A program made the position numbers and the translations under genes. Positions 10,299-22,101 of a stretch of DNA of 64,000 nucleotides are shown one piece after another (position 1 is the stretch's first letter; each line of letters opens with the position of its first letter). Under the pieces are notes generated by a model that had not been told where the DNA came from, made no database searches, and saw only the letters and a list, made by a program, of their open reading frames with translations. Origin of the DNA: Haemophilus haemolyticus M19501 (GTDB taxonomy: Bacteria; Pseudomonadota; Gammaproteobacteria; Enterobacterales; Pasteurellaceae); contig NZ_AFQO01000003.1 of assembly GCF_000222025.1 (NCBI RefSeq), positions 186,001-250,000 on the forward strand, written 5' to 3'.

Positions 10299-11612
10299 AT
10301 GAACGCCTATCAAAACAAAAATATTACTATCATCGGGCTTGGCAAAACAGGTCTTTCTTGCGTGGATTATCTCTTATCCCAACAGGCTAATATTCGTGTG
10401 ATTGATACCCGAAAAAATCCTACTGGTGTTGATAAACTTCCTCAAAATATCCCTCTTCATACTGGTAGTTTAAATCAGGAATGGTTACTTGAAAGCGATA
10501 TGATTGTTATTAGCCCAGGGCTTGCGGTAAAAACACCTGAAATTCAAACCGCACTTAAAGCCGGCGTAGAAGTAATCGGTGATATTGAATTATTCTGCCG
10601 CACGGCGACGAAGCCAATTGTGGGGATTACCGGTTCAAATGGAAAAAGTACCGTGACTACTTTAGTTTATGAAATGGCGAAAGCTGCTGGCGTGAAAGTT
10701 GGTATGGGCGGCAATATTGGAATTCCAGCGTTGTCATTGTTGAATGAAGATTGTGAACTTTATGTATTAGAGCTGTCTAGTTTTCAGCTTGAAACAACTT
10801 ACAGCTTAAAAGCTGCGGCTGCAACGGTCTTGAACGTGACAGAAGATCATATGGATCGCTATGTGGATTTAGAAGATTATCGCCAAGCAAAATTACGCAT
10901 TTATCACAATGCTGAGGTCGGAGTTCTGAATAATGAGGATAAGCTGACTTTTGGTGAAGGTGAAAATCAAGCGAAACAAACCGTTTCTTTTGCGGAAAAT
11001 ACAGCAGATTATTGGCTAAAAACGGAAAACGGCAAGCAATACTTAATGGCAAAAGATGAAGTAATTTTGCCTTGTGAAGAAGCAACATTAGTCGGTCGCC
11101 ATAATTATATGAATATTTTGGCGGCAACGGCATTGGCACAATCTGTCGGTATTAATTTAGATTCAATTCGTACTGCACTTCGTCATTTCAAAGGGTTAGA
11201 TCATCGTTTTCAATTAGCGCATCAAGCTAATGGCATTCGTTGGGTTAATGACTCTAAAGCAACAAATGTGGGGAGTACAGTTGCCGCATTAGCAGGCCTT
11301 TATGTTGAGGGTAAATTACATTTATTGTTAGGCGGTGATGGAAAAGGGGCTGATTTTTCAGAATTAGCTGAATTAATTAATCAACCACACATTATTTGTT
11401 ATTGTTTTGGTCGAGATGGTGCGCAACTTGCTAAGCTTTCATCGCAAAGTTATTTGTTCGATACAATGGAACAAGCGATAGAATTTTTACGCCCAACATT
11501 GCAAGACGGAGATATGGTATTATTGTCTCCAGCTTGTGCAAGCCTTGATCAGTTTGCTTCTTTTGAAAAGCGCGGTGAAGAATTTACTCGTTTAGCGCAA
11601 TATTCAGCCTAA
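10299..11612 (+). CDS. murD: UDP-MurNAc-L-alanine:D-glutamate ligase MurD
   Basis: A 437-residue Mur ligase: N-terminal Rossmann domain starting [16 protein letters not shown] loop [10 protein letters not shown] near residue 111, and the C-terminal [17 protein letters not shown] segment typical of MurD. It adds D-Glu to UDP-MurNAc-L-Ala. AGAAGAAAG precedes the ATG. The gap before it holds a terminator-like hairpin and an AT-rich stretch in which a second promoter may lie. Confidence 0.98.
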   Translation: MNAYQNKNITIIGLGKTGLSCVDYLLSQQANIRVIDTRKNPTGVDKLPQNIPLHTGSLNQEWLLESDMIVISPGLAVKTPEIQTALKAGVEVIGDIELFCRTATKPIVGITGSNGKSTVTTLVYEMAKAAGVKVGMGGNIGIPALSLLNEDCELYVLELSSFQLETTYSLKAAAATVLNVTEDHMDRYVDLEDYRQAKLRIYHNAEVGVLNNEDKLTFGEGENQAKQTVSFAENTADYWLKTENGKQYLMAKDEVILPCEEATLVGRHNYMNILAATALAQSVGINLDSIRTALRHFKGLDHRFQLAHQANGIRWVNDSKATNVGSTVAALAGLYVEGKLHLLLGGDGKGADFSELAELINQPHIICYCFGRDGAQLAKLSSQSYLFDTMEQAIEFLRPTLQDGDMVLLSPACASLDQFASFEKRGEEFTRLAQYSA

Positions 11613-11633
11613 TTAGTCATTAATAAAAATAAG

Positions 11634-12818
11634 ATGGAATTTTTACAAAACATCAAAAAAAATTACGATGAATGGACACGCATCACACCGCAAGGTTTGT
11701 TGTATGATCGTGCGCTATTTTGGTTATTTGTTATTTTGCTTTTAATTGGTTTAGTTTCAGTAACATCTGCATCTATTCCTTATAGCTCTCGTTTATTTAA
11801 TGATCCTTTTTACTTTGCAAAACGCGATGCTTTTTATGTATTTCTTTCTTTAGCGACTTGTTATGCCATGTTGTATATTCCAACTGAAAAGTTGGAAAAA
11901 TGGAATGTAAATATTTTCTGGGCAGCCGTGGCTTTATTGATAGCCGTATTATTTATCGGTACATCAGTAAATGGTGCTAAACGTTGGATTTCATTGGGGA
12001 TTTTGAATTTTCAGCCAGCTGAATTTGCGAAGCTTGCACTGACTTGTTTTTTAGCAAGCTATTTTACTCGTCGTTATGATGAGGTTCGAGGTAGAAAATT
12101 TAGTGCGATAAAACCCTTTATTGTGATGGGCGTGATGGGGATGTTCCTCTTAGTTCAGCCTGATATGGGAAGTACAGTTGTGCTGTTTGTTATTACTTTC
12201 GGTATGCTATTTATCGTTGGCGCGCACTTTTTCCAATTTATTTTGCTTGGCGCAACAGGTGTAATTCTTGGCGCTTGGTTAATCATCTCTGCTTCTTATC
12301 GTTTAAAACGTTTCACTGGTTTTTTAGATCCGTTTAAAGACCCTTATGGTACAGGCTTCCAATTAACGAACTCTCTTATGGCATTTGGTCGTGGAGAAAT
12401 AACGGGTGAAGGGTTAGGCAATTCAATTCAAAAACTAGATTATTTACCTGAAGCGCATACTGACTTTATCATGGCGATTATTGGGGAAGAGTTTGGTTTT
12501 ATAGGCATTTTAATTGTTGTTATTTTGCTCGGTTTACTTGTGTTTAGGGCATTGAAGATCGGAAAGGAATCTTTAATGTTAGAACAACGTTTTAGAGGAT
12601 TTTTAGCTTTAGGCATTGGCTTTTGGATTTTCTTCCAAGGCTTTGTTAATTTAGGTATGGCGCTTGGAATGTTGCCGACTAAAGGTTTAACCTTTCCACT
12701 CGTGAGTTATGGTGGTTCGAGTATTATTATTATGTCAGCGACTATTGGCATTTTATTACGTATTGATCACGAAAACCGTTTACTTCGCGCAGGTCAAGCT
12801 CGCCTACGCGATGATTAG
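11634..12818 (+). CDS. ftsW: Septal peptidoglycan polymerase FtsW (SEDS family)
   Basis: A 394-residue polytopic SEDS protein. Recognisable pieces are [20 protein letters not shown], the QPDMGS segment near residue 180, [16 protein letters not shown] and the C-terminal SYGGSS motif. It polymerises glycan strands at the septum with FtsI and FtsQLB. The ATG at 11634 has no strong ribosome binding site (AATAAG upstream). Spacing of 11 bp to murG suggests co-transcription. Confidence 0.97.
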   Translation: MEFLQNIKKNYDEWTRITPQGLLYDRALFWLFVILLLIGLVSVTSASIPYSSRLFNDPFYFAKRDAFYVFLSLATCYAMLYIPTEKLEKWNVNIFWAAVALLIAVLFIGTSVNGAKRWISLGILNFQPAEFAKLALTCFLASYFTRRYDEVRGRKFSAIKPFIVMGVMGMFLLVQPDMGSTVVLFVITFGMLFIVGAHFFQFILLGATGVILGAWLIISASYRLKRFTGFLDPFKDPYGTGFQLTNSLMAFGRGEITGEGLGNSIQKLDYLPEAHTDFIMAIIGEEFGFIGILIVVILLGLLVFRALKIGKESLMLEQRFRGFLALGIGFWIFFQGFVNLGMALGMLPTKGLTFPLVSYGGSSIIIMSATIGILLRIDHENRLLRAGQARLRDD

Positions 12819-12829
12819 AGATAAAGAAG

Positions 12830-13885
12830 ATGAAAAATAAAAAATTATTAGTAATGGCTGGTGGAACTGGCGGTCATGTTTTTCCAGCGATAGCTGTGGC
12901 CCAATTTTTACAAAAACAAGGATGGGATATTTGCTGGTTAGGTACGAAAGATCGAATGGAGGCTCACCTTGTACCAAAACATGGAATCCCGATTAGATTT
13001 ATCCAAATTTCGGGTTTGCGTGGTAAAGGTATAAAAGCTTTATTAAGCGCGCCTTTCGCGATTTTCCGTGCCGTGTTGCAGGCAAAAAAAATTATTCAAG
13101 AAGAAAAGCCTGACGCTGTACTTGGAATGGGGGGATATGTTTCAGGCCCTGGCGGTATTGCTGCAAAACTTTGTGGTGTCCCGATAATTTTGCATGAACA
13201 AAATGCGATAGCGGGTTTAACGAATAAATGGTTAGCTAAAATTGCAACTCGTGTATTGCAAGCATTTCCAAGTGCTTTTCCTCATGCTAAAGTTGTTGGT
13301 AATCCAGTTCGAGAAGATTTATTTAATATGCCATATCCAACGCTCCGTTTTTCTGAGCGTGAGGAAAAATTACGTGTCTTAGTGGTTGGTGGTAGCCAAG
13401 GCGCGAGAGTTCTTAACCATACTTTACCTAAAGTAGTCGCCCAGCTTGCCGATAAATTAGACGTTCGTCATCAAGTAGGTAAAGGTGCGCTAGAAGAAGT
13501 TAGCAAACTTTATGGCGAGAATTCAGAACAAGTTAAAATAACAGAATTTATTGATGATATGGCTGAAGCTTATGCCTGGGCTGATGTGATAATTTGCCGT
13601 TCTGGCGCATTAACTGTATGTGAAATTGCGGCAGTTGGCGCCGCAGCTATTTTTGTACCTTTCCAACATAAAGATCGTCAACAATATTTAAATGCGAAAT
13701 ATTTGGCTGATGTGGGGGCGGCAAAGATTATAGAACAGGCAGATTTAACGCCTGAAATTCTGGTGAATTATTTAAAAAACTTTACTCGTGAAAATTTATT
13801 ACAAATGGCTGAGAAAGCGAAAGCAATGTCTACCCCTCTCTCTGCACAGCGAGTTGTTGAGGTTATTATAGAAAACTCAAATTAA
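12830..13885 (+). CDS. murG: Lipid II synthase MurG
   Basis: A 351-residue GT28 glycosyltransferase on the inner face of the membrane. It transfers GlcNAc from UDP-GlcNAc to lipid I. Motifs: [10 protein letters not shown] at the N terminus, [10 protein letters not shown] near residue 100 and VVGGSQGA near residue 185 (UDP-GlcNAc-binding C-terminal domain). The 96-bp gap to murC contains a USS core (complement). Confidence 0.98.
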   Translation: MKNKKLLVMAGGTGGHVFPAIAVAQFLQKQGWDICWLGTKDRMEAHLVPKHGIPIRFIQISGLRGKGIKALLSAPFAIFRAVLQAKKIIQEEKPDAVLGMGGYVSGPGGIAAKLCGVPIILHEQNAIAGLTNKWLAKIATRVLQAFPSAFPHAKVVGNPVREDLFNMPYPTLRFSEREEKLRVLVVGGSQGARVLNHTLPKVVAQLADKLDVRHQVGKGALEEVSKLYGENSEQVKITEFIDDMAEAYAWADVIICRSGALTVCEIAAVGAAAIFVPFQHKDRQQYLNAKYLADVGAAKIIEQADLTPEILVNYLKNFTRENLLQMAEKAKAMSTPLSAQRVVEVIIENSN

Positions 13886-13981
13886 TTGATATTCCAAAGA
13901 ATAAGAAAAACATTGCGATTTTCAACCGCACTTTTAGAATAGGCACCAATATTTTGCCAATGTGTCAAAAAGGAAAAATAA

Positions 13982-15409
13982 ATGAAACATTCCCACGAAG
14001 AAATTAGAAAAATTATCCCTGAAATGCGTCGAGTGCAACAAATTCATTTTATTGGAATTGGTGGCGCGGGAATGAGTGGTATTGCTGAGATTTTATTGAA
14101 TGAAGGCTATCAAATCTCTGGCTCAGATATTGCTGACGGCTTAGTAACTCAACGTTTAGCTCAAGCTGGAGCAAAAATCTACATTGGCCATGCAGAAGAA
14201 CATATTGAAGGTGCAAGTGTTGTTGTCGTATCTAGCGCGATAAAAGATGATAACCCTGAATTAGTTGCAGCGAAACAAAAACGCATTCCAGTGATTCAAC
14301 GAGCACAAATGTTGGCTGAAATCATGCGTTTCCGTCATGGTATTGCTGTCGCAGGAACACACGGGAAGACGACGACAACCGCTATGATTTCTATGATTTA
14401 CACCCAAGCAAAACTCGATCCAACGTTCGTTAATGGTGGTTTGGTGAAATCTGCAGGTAAAAATGCACATTTGGGTGCTAGTCGTTATTTAATTGCTGAA
14501 GCGGATGAAAGCGATGCTTCATTTTTACATTTGCAGCCAATGGTATCTGTTGTGACTAACATGGAACCAGACCATATGGACACCTACGAAGGTGATTTTG
14601 AAAAAATGAAAGCCACCTATGTGAAATTCCTGCATAATTTGCCATTCTACGGTTTAGCTGTGATGTGTGCAGATGATCCTGTATTAATGGAACTTGTGCC
14701 AAAAGTTGGTCGCCAAGTGATTACATATGGTTTTAGTGAATATGCAGATTATCGCATTGAAGATTATGAACAAACAGGTTTTCAAGGTCATTACACAGTG
14801 ATTTGCCCAAATAATGAACGTATTAATGTACTATTAAATGTGCCAGGAAAACATAATGCGTTAAATGCAACGTCTGCACTTGCTGTAGCAAAAGAAGAAG
14901 GTATTGGCAATGAAGCTATTTTAGAAGCCCTTGCTGATTTCCAAGGTGCAGGTCGTCGCTTTGATCAGTTAGGTGAGTTTATTCGTCCAAATGGTAAAGT
15001 TCGTTTAGTTGATGACTATGGTCATCACCCAACAGAAGTGGGCGTAACGATTAAAGCCGCACGAGAAGGATGGGGAGATAAACGTATTGTTATGATTTTC
15101 CAACCGCATCGTTATTCTCGTACTCGTGATTTATTTGATGATTTTGTACAAGTGCTTTCTCAAGTGGACGCATTAATTATGCTTGATGTGTACGCAGCGG
15201 GAGAAATGCCGATTGTTGGAGCTGATAGTAAATCTCTTTGTCGCTCCATTAGAAATTTAGGAAAAATCGATCCAATCTTGGTTTCTGACACATCACAATT
15301 AGGCGATGTTCTTGATCAAATTATTCAAGATGGCGATTTGATTTTGGCGCAAGGTGCGGGTAGCGTAAGTAAGATCTCTCGTGGCTTAGCTCAATCTTGG
15401 AAAAATTAA
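13982..15409 (+). CDS. murC: UDP-MurNAc:L-alanine ligase MurC
   Basis: A 475-residue Mur ligase. The N-terminal [12 protein letters not shown] binds the UDP-sugar; the ATP loop [10 protein letters not shown] lies near residue 122, and FQPHRYSRT in the C-terminal domain is diagnostic for MurC. It makes the first amino-acid addition to UDP-MurNAc. AAAAAGGAAAAATA provides the ribosome binding site. Length is as usual for the family. Confidence 0.98.
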   Translation: MKHSHEEIRKIIPEMRRVQQIHFIGIGGAGMSGIAEILLNEGYQISGSDIADGLVTQRLAQAGAKIYIGHAEEHIEGASVVVVSSAIKDDNPELVAAKQKRIPVIQRAQMLAEIMRFRHGIAVAGTHGKTTTTAMISMIYTQAKLDPTFVNGGLVKSAGKNAHLGASRYLIAEADESDASFLHLQPMVSVVTNMEPDHMDTYEGDFEKMKATYVKFLHNLPFYGLAVMCADDPVLMELVPKVGRQVITYGFSEYADYRIEDYEQTGFQGHYTVICPNNERINVLLNVPGKHNALNATSALAVAKEEGIGNEAILEALADFQGAGRRFDQLGEFIRPNGKVRLVDDYGHHPTEVGVTIKAAREGWGDKRIVMIFQPHRYSRTRDLFDDFVQVLSQVDALIMLDVYAAGEMPIVGADSKSLCRSIRNLGKIDPILVSDTSQLGDVLDQIIQDGDLILAQGAGSVSKISRGLAQSWKN

Positions 15410-15494
15410 GACGTTTATAAACAGATTTTAGAAATTTGAGATGGCCTAATCTATTAACTAAGGCCATCAGAATAAGATATATAAGTAGGATAAA

Positions 15495-16415
15495 ATGAAT
15501 TTAAAACAAGAAAAAATTGCAGTGTTATTAGGAGGAACATCCGCTGAACGTGAGGTTTCTCTTAATTCAGGTAAAGCAGTATTAGAGGCTTTATTAAGTC
15601 AAGGTTATGATGCTCATCCTATTGATCCTAAAGAATATAATGTTGCTAATCTTAAAAAGGATGGCTTTAATCGAGTGTTTAATATTTTGCATGGCCGAGG
15701 TGGTGAAGATGGCACAATGCAAGGTTTATTAGAGCAAATTGGTTTACCTTACACTGGTTGTGGAGTGATGGCTTCCGCATTAACTATGGATAAAATGCGT
15801 ACAAAAATGTTGTGGAAAGCATTTGGATTACCTGTAGCAGATATGGAGGTCGTTACGCGTGAAACCTTCGCTGATTTAGACCCTCAGGTTGTAGTAGATA
15901 AATTGAGTTTGCCGTTAATGGTGAAACCTTCTTTAGAAGGCTCTAGTGTTGGATTAACTAAAGTTAAAGCAGTGGATGAGCTAAAAAGTGCGGTGGAATA
16001 TGCCCTTAAATTTGATAATACGATTCTGATTGAAGAATGGTTAGCTGGCGATGAATTAACCGTGCCTGTATTGGATAGCCAGGTACTTCCAGCTATTCGT
16101 ATTGTTCCTGAAGGTGAGTTCTACGATTACAATGCGAAATATATTTCTGATAATACTCAATATTTCTGCCCAGCAGGTTTAACGCCTGAGCGTGAGCAAG
16201 AGTTAGCTATATTAGTAAAACGCGCTTATGATGCAGTGGGCTGTCGTGGTTGGAGCCGTATTGATGTTATGTGCGATGCGAAAGGTAATTTCCGTTTAGT
16301 TGAAGTGAATACTAATCCAGGAATGACGAGCCATAGTTTATTCCCAAAATCTGCCGCAAGCGTGGGTATTTCTTTTGAACAGCTTGTTGTGAAAATCTTG
16401 GAGCTAAGTGTGTAA
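15495..16415 (+). CDS. ddlB: D-alanine:D-alanine ligase DdlB
   Basis: A 306-residue ATP-grasp ligase that makes the D-Ala-D-Ala dipeptide used by MurF. Visible: [17 protein letters not shown] at the N terminus, [18 protein letters not shown] and the C-terminal [19 protein letters not shown] precedes the ATG by 6 bases. The stop overlaps the ftsQ start by one base (TAATG), so these two are translationally coupled. Confidence 0.97.
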   Translation: MNLKQEKIAVLLGGTSAEREVSLNSGKAVLEALLSQGYDAHPIDPKEYNVANLKKDGFNRVFNILHGRGGEDGTMQGLLEQIGLPYTGCGVMASALTMDKMRTKMLWKAFGLPVADMEVVTRETFADLDPQVVVDKLSLPLMVKPSLEGSSVGLTKVKAVDELKSAVEYALKFDNTILIEEWLAGDELTVPVLDSQVLPAIRIVPEGEFYDYNAKYISDNTQYFCPAGLTPEREQELAILVKRAYDAVGCRGWSRIDVMCDAKGNFRLVEVNTNPGMTSHSLFPKSAASVGISFEQLVVKILELSV

Positions 16416-17179
16416 TGAACATTCTGAAAAGGAAAACTCCACAGAATATTCGTTTTAGTGAACAAAAGCCTAAATATTATTTTCATATTCGGGCTTTCTT
16501 GGCTTTGCTTGGTATACTTTTTGCTCTTGGTATCTATTTTAATTGGCAAACGCTGCTAGAGAAAATGGATGATAAGCCTATTAGCGGTTTTGCATTGGCT
16601 GGACAAAAGGTTTTTACTACGGATGCCGATATTAAGGAAAGCTTATTAAAAATGGGCACTCTTAAAGGCTTTTGGGGGCAAGATGTTGAGCCAATTCAAG
16701 CGCAAATAGAAGCTTTACCTTGGGTTAAAAGCTCAATTGTTCGAAAAATATGGCCAAATCGTTTAAGTATTTGGATTACTGAATATCAACCAGTGGCATT
16801 TTGGAATCAGAATCAATTTGTTACTCAGGATGGCGTTGTATTCCAACTTCCAATTGAACGCTTAAAAGAAAATGCTTTGCCTTATTTAGGTGGGCCAGAT
16901 TATCAGAGTTTAAAAGTATTGGAAGCATGGAATCAGATTTATGCCGATTTTAAATCAAAAAATTTAATTGCAAAAGGCATGAATATTGATGAACGCGGTG
17001 CATGGCAAGTAACACTTGATAATGACATTGTGTTAAAGTTAGGTCGTGGAGAATGGAAATCTAAGCTTGAGCGATTTGTTACGATTTATCCGCAAGTTGA
17101 TGTTCCAGAAAATAAAAAAATAGATTATGTAGATTTACGATATGCTGCAGGCGCTGCAGTGGGTATGGCTGATAAATAA
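16415..17179 (+). CDS. ftsQ: Cell division protein FtsQ
   Basis: A 254-residue bitopic protein: cytoplasmic tail, one membrane helix at about residues 28-46, then periplasmic POTRA and beta domains (PWVKSSIVRKIWPNRL is the POTRA core). It recruits FtsL/FtsB to the septum. It overlaps ddlB by one base and is followed by ftsA after 15 bp. Sequence divergence in this family is high; gene order supports the call. Confidence 0.96.
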   Translation: MNILKRKTPQNIRFSEQKPKYYFHIRAFLALLGILFALGIYFNWQTLLEKMDDKPISGFALAGQKVFTTDADIKESLLKMGTLKGFWGQDVEPIQAQIEALPWVKSSIVRKIWPNRLSIWITEYQPVAFWNQNQFVTQDGVVFQLPIERLKENALPYLGGPDYQSLKVLEAWNQIYADFKSKNLIAKGMNIDERGAWQVTLDNDIVLKLGRGEWKSKLERFVTIYPQVDVPENKKIDYVDLRYAAGAAVGMADK

Positions 17180-17194
17180 AAACTAGGTGCGAAA

Positions 17195-18472
17195 ATGGTT
17201 AAAGGTGTGGAAGCTAAAACAATTGTAGGATTAGAAGTCGGTACGTCAAAAGTTGTTGCCGTAGTCGGTGAGGTATTTCCTGATGGCGTAGTGAATGTGT
17301 TAGGTGTTGGTAGTTGCCCATCTAAAGGGATTGACCGTGGCAGTATCACCGATCTTGAGGCTGTCGTAAATTCTATTCAAAGAGCCATTGAAGCTGCTGA
17401 ATCTATGGCTGATTGCCAGATTATAAGTGTCACTTTGGCAATTACTGGTGAACATATTCAAAGTTTAAATGAAAGTGGTTTTGTACCAATTTCAGATGGT
17501 GAAGTAACACAAGACGAAATTGATTCTGCACTGCATACAGCGAGCTCTATCAAGTTGCCTGAAGGCTTATCCTTATTACATGTGATTCCACAAGAATATG
17601 CGGTGGATCGCCAGTTGAATATTAAAAATCCATTGGGTTTGCAAGGTGTTCGTTTAAAAGCACAAGTACATTTAATCGCCTGTCATCAAGATTGGCAAAA
17701 CAACCTGAAAAAAGCGGTTGAGCGCTGCGGTTTACAGGTAGATAAAGTCGTTTTTTCTGGTTTTGCAGCAACACATTCAGTATTAACCGAAGATGAAAAA
17801 GATCTTGGTGTTTGCTTGATTGATTTTGGGGCGGGCACCATGAATGTGATGGTTTATACAAACGGCGCATTACGTTTCAGTAAGGTTATTCCTTATGCGG
17901 GAAATATTGTGACTAACGATATTGCCCACGCTTGTACTATTTCGCGTGCAGAAGCTGAACGAATTAAAGTTAATTATGCAAGTGCATTTTACCCAGCTCG
18001 TTTGCACGGTGATAAAAAAATTGAAGTTGCAAGTATTGGTGGCCGAGCACCTCGTTCATTAACAAAGAGTGATTTATCCTTAATTACATCTGCTCGCTAC
18101 ACGGAACTTCTAGGTGTTGTGAAAGATGAATTAGATAAATTAAAGTCTGAATTGGAAACAAAACATGTGAAGTTTGAGCTTATTGCTGGCGTAGTGATTA
18201 CTGGTGGTGGAGCACAAATAGAAGATTTGAAAGAATGCGCATCTGACGTATTTAATTGCCAGGTACGTATTGGTAGTCCGCTGAATATTACTGGATTGAC
18301 AGATTACGTGAATCGCCCTCAATATTCAACGGTGGTGGGGTTGTTGCAGTATAACCATAGTAACAGTGATGATGATTTGATTTCAGGAAATGATGAATCT
18401 GATGACGGAGTACTAAAACCAATTTGGAATGGAATTAAAAAAATTGTGAATAAAGTGCGGTCAGAATTTTGA
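17195..18472 (+). CDS. ftsA: Cell division protein FtsA
   Basis: A 425-residue actin-like ATPase that tethers FtsZ to the membrane. The phosphate-1 loop [10 protein letters not shown], the 1C domain, phosphate-2 segment [10 protein letters not shown] and adenosine motif [10 protein letters not shown] are all present. The last residues ([13 protein letters not shown]) form the amphipathic membrane-targeting helix. A USS copy lies in the final codons. ftsZ follows after 81 bp. Confidence 0.97.
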   Translation: MVKGVEAKTIVGLEVGTSKVVAVVGEVFPDGVVNVLGVGSCPSKGIDRGSITDLEAVVNSIQRAIEAAESMADCQIISVTLAITGEHIQSLNESGFVPISDGEVTQDEIDSALHTASSIKLPEGLSLLHVIPQEYAVDRQLNIKNPLGLQGVRLKAQVHLIACHQDWQNNLKKAVERCGLQVDKVVFSGFAATHSVLTEDEKDLGVCLIDFGAGTMNVMVYTNGALRFSKVIPYAGNIVTNDIAHACTISRAEAERIKVNYASAFYPARLHGDKKIEVASIGGRAPRSLTKSDLSLITSARYTELLGVVKDELDKLKSELETKHVKFELIAGVVITGGGAQIEDLKECASDVFNCQVRIGSPLNITGLTDYVNRPQYSTVVGLLQYNHSNSDDDLISGNDESDDGVLKPIWNGIKKIVNKVRSEF

Positions 18473-18553
18473 TTATTTTGATTTTTCATCTACAATAGAG
18501 AGAATTTAGGTTTTATATTGAGCCAGCTTATCTGGCCTTAACGGAGAACATCG

Positions 18554-19816
18554 ATGTTATACCCAGAGTACCCTGAGTACGATAATTTTAATGAATCCGG
18601 CGCACTGATCAAAGTCGTAGGCGTTGGCGGCGGTGGCGGTAATGCTGTAAACCATATGGTTATGAGTATGGTAAAGCAAGAAATGGGTGGTACTTATTTA
18701 GGTGAAAGCTCATTAACTTCAGAAGAGCATGGCCGTATTATTTTTTATGCTGTAAATACAGACGCTCAAGCTCTACGTAAAAGCCAAGTTCAACAAACCG
18801 TACAAATTGGTGGAGAAACTACCAAAGGTTTAGGCGCTGGGGCAAATCCAAATGTTGGTCGTAAGGCTGCGGAAGATGATCAGGAAGAAATTCGCAAAAT
18901 GCTTGAGGGTGCGGATATGGTCTTTATTGCAGCTGGTATGGGCGGTGGTACTGGTACTGGTGCAGCGCCTGTTGTCGCAAAAATTGCTAAAGAATTAGGC
19001 ATTTTAACTGTTGCTGTTGTGACCAAACCATTTGCCTTTGAAGGCAAGAAGCGTATGCAATTTGCAGAGCTTGGTATTAAAGATTTAGCTCAGTATGTTG
19101 ATTCGATGATTATTATCCCTAATCAACAAATCCAAAAAGTTCTCCCTAAAAATGCTAAATTAATTGATGCTTTTGCTGCAGCAAACGATGTGTTACGTAA
19201 TTCGGTTATGGGTATTTCGGATATGATTACATCACCTGGTCTAATCAATGTGGACTTTGCCGATGTAAGAACGGTTATGTCTGAAATGGGTCAAGCGATG
19301 ATTGGTTTCGGTTCTGCTATTGGTGCTGCAGGTGAGGGTAGAGCAGAAGAAGCCGCTCGTATTGCAGTACGTAATGATTTATTGGAAAAAATCGATCTTT
19401 CTAATGCTAAAGGTATTTTGGTAAACATCACAGCTGGTATGGATCTTTCTTTTGAAGAATTTAATATTGTTGGTGAAACTGTCGGTAGCTTTGCTTCAGA
19501 AGATGCAACAGTGGTTATTGGTACGAGTTTAGTGCCTGAGATGAGTGATGAAATTCGAGTGACTATTGTGGCAACAGGATTGGGGGAAATTGCCCCAACT
19601 GAGTCTGTTCAAGTATTGCGTCCTTCTCGTCCAGTTGAGCCAGAAGGTACGGGTCGCGTAAATATTGTGCCTGATATACATACTCGTGAGCCAGTAGAAA
19701 CTCAAAAAAAACCAGCAGAAGAATACCATTGCCCTCTGGATAAACCTATCACAGATCGTTTAGAAGCATTTAAGAAAAACAGTTTCTTTAATCCTGCACA
19801 ACGTGAAGAGAATTAA
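18554..19816 (+). CDS. ftsZ: Tubulin-like division GTPase FtsZ
   Basis: A 420-residue protein that polymerises into the Z ring. The GTP signature [12 protein letters not shown] is present, with [12 protein letters not shown] near the N terminus and the T7 region around [11 protein letters not shown]. The C terminus ends [18 protein letters not shown], without the DIPAFLRKQ-type peptide that binds FtsA and ZipA in E. coli. A candidate -10 TACAAT lies about 60 bp upstream, so ftsZ may have its own promoter. An acceptable AACGGAGAA precedes the ATG. Confidence 0.97.
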   Translation: MLYPEYPEYDNFNESGALIKVVGVGGGGGNAVNHMVMSMVKQEMGGTYLGESSLTSEEHGRIIFYAVNTDAQALRKSQVQQTVQIGGETTKGLGAGANPNVGRKAAEDDQEEIRKMLEGADMVFIAAGMGGGTGTGAAPVVAKIAKELGILTVAVVTKPFAFEGKKRMQFAELGIKDLAQYVDSMIIIPNQQIQKVLPKNAKLIDAFAAANDVLRNSVMGISDMITSPGLINVDFADVRTVMSEMGQAMIGFGSAIGAAGEGRAEEAARIAVRNDLLEKIDLSNAKGILVNITAGMDLSFEEFNIVGETVGSFASEDATVVIGTSLVPEMSDEIRVTIVATGLGEIAPTESVQVLRPSRPVEPEGTGRVNIVPDIHTREPVETQKKPAEEYHCPLDKPITDRLEAFKKNSFFNPAQREEN

Positions 19817-19859
19817 TTTAATTGGTTTTGAGAAATACCTGGAATATTAAGGTAGTAGA

Positions 19860-20777
19860 ATGATTAAACAAAGAACATTAAAACAAAGTATTAAAGTAAC
19901 TGGTGTTGGTTTACATAGCGGTAAGAAAGTGACTTTAACATTACGTCCGGCTATGCCAAATACTGGTGTTGTTTACTATCGTACAGATTTAAATCCAGCT
20001 GTGGCATTCCCAGCTGATCCAAATTCAGTGCGTGATACAATGCTTTGTACTGCATTAATTAATGAGCAAGGTGTGCGCATTTCTACTGTTGAACATTTAA
20101 ATGCAGCATTATCTGGCCTCGGTATTGATAATATCATTATTGAGGTTGATGCGCCTGAGATTCCTATTATGGATGGTAGCGCGAGTCCATTTATCTATTT
20201 GTTGTTAGATGCGGGAATTGAAGAACAAAATGCACCTAAGAAATTTATTCGTATTAAAGAATATGTTCGAGTTGAAGATGGTGATAAATGGGCTGAATTT
20301 AAACCTTACAATGGTTTTCGTTTAGATTTCACTATTGATTTTGATCATCCCGCTATTGGCAAAAATGTTCGCAATTATGTCATGGATTTCTCTGCTCAAG
20401 CATTTGTTCATCAAATTAGTCGAGCAAGAACATTTGGTTTCATGAAAGATATAGAATATCTTCAATCTCAAGGGCTAGCATTAGGTGGTAGCCTTGATAA
20501 TGCTATTGTTCTTGATGATTATAGAATTTTAAATGAAGATGGCTTACGCTTTAAAGATGAACTTGTTCGTCATAAAATGTTAGACGCAATTGGCGATCTT
20601 TATATGGCTGGTTATAACATTATTGGTGATTTTAAAGCTTATAAGTCTGGTCATGGTTTAAATAACAAGTTACTACGTGCTGTATTAGCAAATCAAGAAG
20701 CGTGGGAGTTTGTAACTTTCGAAGATAAAGAACAAGTACCGCAAGGATATGTTGCGCCTGTTCAAGTATTTATCTAA
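19860..20777 (+). CDS. lpxC: UDP-3-O-acyl-GlcNAc deacetylase LpxC
   Basis: A 305-residue zinc amidase that carries out the committed step of lipid A synthesis in the cytoplasm. Zinc-ligand regions are visible: [11 protein letters not shown] (His near residue 79) and [14 protein letters not shown] (His and Asp near 238-242). The C-terminal tail is the regulated degradation region in enterobacteria. Last gene of the dcw cluster; a terminator follows at once. Confidence 0.98.
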   Translation: MIKQRTLKQSIKVTGVGLHSGKKVTLTLRPAMPNTGVVYYRTDLNPAVAFPADPNSVRDTMLCTALINEQGVRISTVEHLNAALSGLGIDNIIIEVDAPEIPIMDGSASPFIYLLLDAGIEEQNAPKKFIRIKEYVRVEDGDKWAEFKPYNGFRLDFTIDFDHPAIGKNVRNYVMDFSAQAFVHQISRARTFGFMKDIEYLQSQGLALGGSLDNAIVLDDYRILNEDGLRFKDELVRHKMLDAIGDLYMAGYNIIGDFKAYKSGHGLNNKLLRAVLANQEAWEFVTFEDKEQVPQGYVAPVQVFI

Positions 20778-20791
20778 TCATTTTATTTTTG

Positions 20792-20829
20792 AAAAAGCTA
20801 TATTTCTGCTAAGAAGTATAGCTTTTTTA
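20792..20829 (+). terminator. Terminator of the dcw cluster
   Basis: Inverted repeat AAAAGCTATA / TATAGCTTTT followed by TTTTAT just after lpxC. It ends the long mraZ-lpxC transcription unit. Confidence 0.85.
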
Positions 20830-20901
20830 TTTTCATCGCACTTTAAATGACTAAGGCTTAAAAGTGCGGTTTGTTTTTCTTATTTTTTATAAGGGGATAC
20901 T

Positions 20902-22059
20902 ATGAAGCTAGAATTATCTGAAATTCGCCAACAAATTACGCAAATAGATCGTAGTTTATTAAAATTGCTTTCTGAGCGTCATCGTTTAGCTTTCGATGTA
21001 GTGAGAAGTAAAGAGATTTCGCAAAAAGCTTTACGTGATGTAGAGCGAGAACAGCAACTTTTACAAGAATTAGTTCAATTTTCAGAAAATGAGAATTATC
21101 AACTTGAACCACAATATATCACTTCAATTTTCCAAAAAATTATTGAAGATTCAGTATTGACCCAGCAAGTCTATTTGCAGAATAAACTTAATGAACAACG
21201 TAATCAAAATTTACATATTGCTTTTTTAGGTAAGAGAGGGTCTTATTCAAATTTAGCTGCACGTAATTATGCTGCTCGTTATCAAAAACAATTTGTAGAA
21301 CTAGGATGTCAGTCTTTTGATCAAGTATTTGAAAAAGTGCAAAATGGTGAAGCAGATTTTGGCGTATTGCCTTTAGAAAATACAACATCAGGCGCTATTA
21401 ATGAAGTCTATGATTTGCTCCAGCATACTGACTTATCATTGGTAGGCGAGCTCGCTTATCCAATTCAGCATTGTGTTTTGGTAAATGGCACAACTGAATT
21501 AAGTGAAATTGATACTTTATATAGTCATCCTCAAGTGATTCAACAATGTAGTCAATTTATACATAGCCTTGATCGAGTACATATTGAGTATTGTGAAAGT
21601 AGCTCTCATGCAATGCAACTTATTGCAAGTTTAAATAAGCCGAATATTGCGGCATTAGGGAATGAAGATGGTGGTAAATTGTATGGACTTAGCGTATTAA
21701 AAACTAATATTGCTAATCAAGAGAACAATATTACGCGTTTTATTGTCGTTGCTAAAGAACAGCATGAGGTTTCACCACAGATACCGGCAAAAACATTATT
21801 GTTAATGACAACTTCACAGCAAATTGGCTCATTAGTTGATGCACTTTTAGTTTTCAAAAAACATCAAATTAATATGACGAAATTAGAGTCTCGTCCAATT
21901 TATGGGAAACCTTGGGAAGAAATGTTTTATCTCGAAATAGAAGCGAATATCCATCATCCTGATATTCAGCAAGCTTTGGAAGAGTTAAAGAATTGTAGTA
22001 ACTATCTAAAGATTTTAGGTTGTTATCCTAGCGAGATTGTAAAACCAGTTAATTTATAA
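20902..22059 (+). CDS. pheA: Bifunctional chorismate mutase / prephenate dehydratase (P-protein)
   Basis: A 385-residue two-step enzyme of phenylalanine synthesis. Residues 1-90 are an AroQ chorismate mutase; about 105-285 the prephenate dehydratase ([31 protein letters not shown] with the catalytic TRF); about 295-380 an ACT regulatory domain with the ESRPI phenylalanine-binding motif. No leader peptide attenuator is evident upstream. AAGGGGATA precedes the ATG. A USS copy lies just upstream. Confidence 0.97.
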   Translation: MKLELSEIRQQITQIDRSLLKLLSERHRLAFDVVRSKEISQKALRDVEREQQLLQELVQFSENENYQLEPQYITSIFQKIIEDSVLTQQVYLQNKLNEQRNQNLHIAFLGKRGSYSNLAARNYAARYQKQFVELGCQSFDQVFEKVQNGEADFGVLPLENTTSGAINEVYDLLQHTDLSLVGELAYPIQHCVLVNGTTELSEIDTLYSHPQVIQQCSQFIHSLDRVHIEYCESSSHAMQLIASLNKPNIAALGNEDGGKLYGLSVLKTNIANQENNITRFIVVAKEQHEVSPQIPAKTLLLMTTSQQIGSLVDALLVFKKHQINMTKLESRPIYGKPWEEMFYLEIEANIHHPDIQQALEELKNCSNYLKILGCYPSEIVKPVNL

Positions 22060-22063
22060 GAAC

Positions 22064-22101
22064 GTGCGGTCAATAAAATTATTTTTGACCGCACTTTTTT
22101 T
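22064..22101. terminator. Bidirectional terminator built from an inverted USS pair
   Basis: GTGCGGTCAA (22064-22073) and TTGACCGCAC (22085-22094), followed by a T-run, form a 10-bp stem. It lies between the convergent pheA and rapZ genes. Each arm carries an uptake-signal core, so the same sequence serves DNA uptake and termination. Confidence 0.85.

Noticed and set aside
10088-10390. Forward frame spanning the mraY end and murD start
   Set aside because: It overlaps two firm genes in another frame and has no ribosome binding site.
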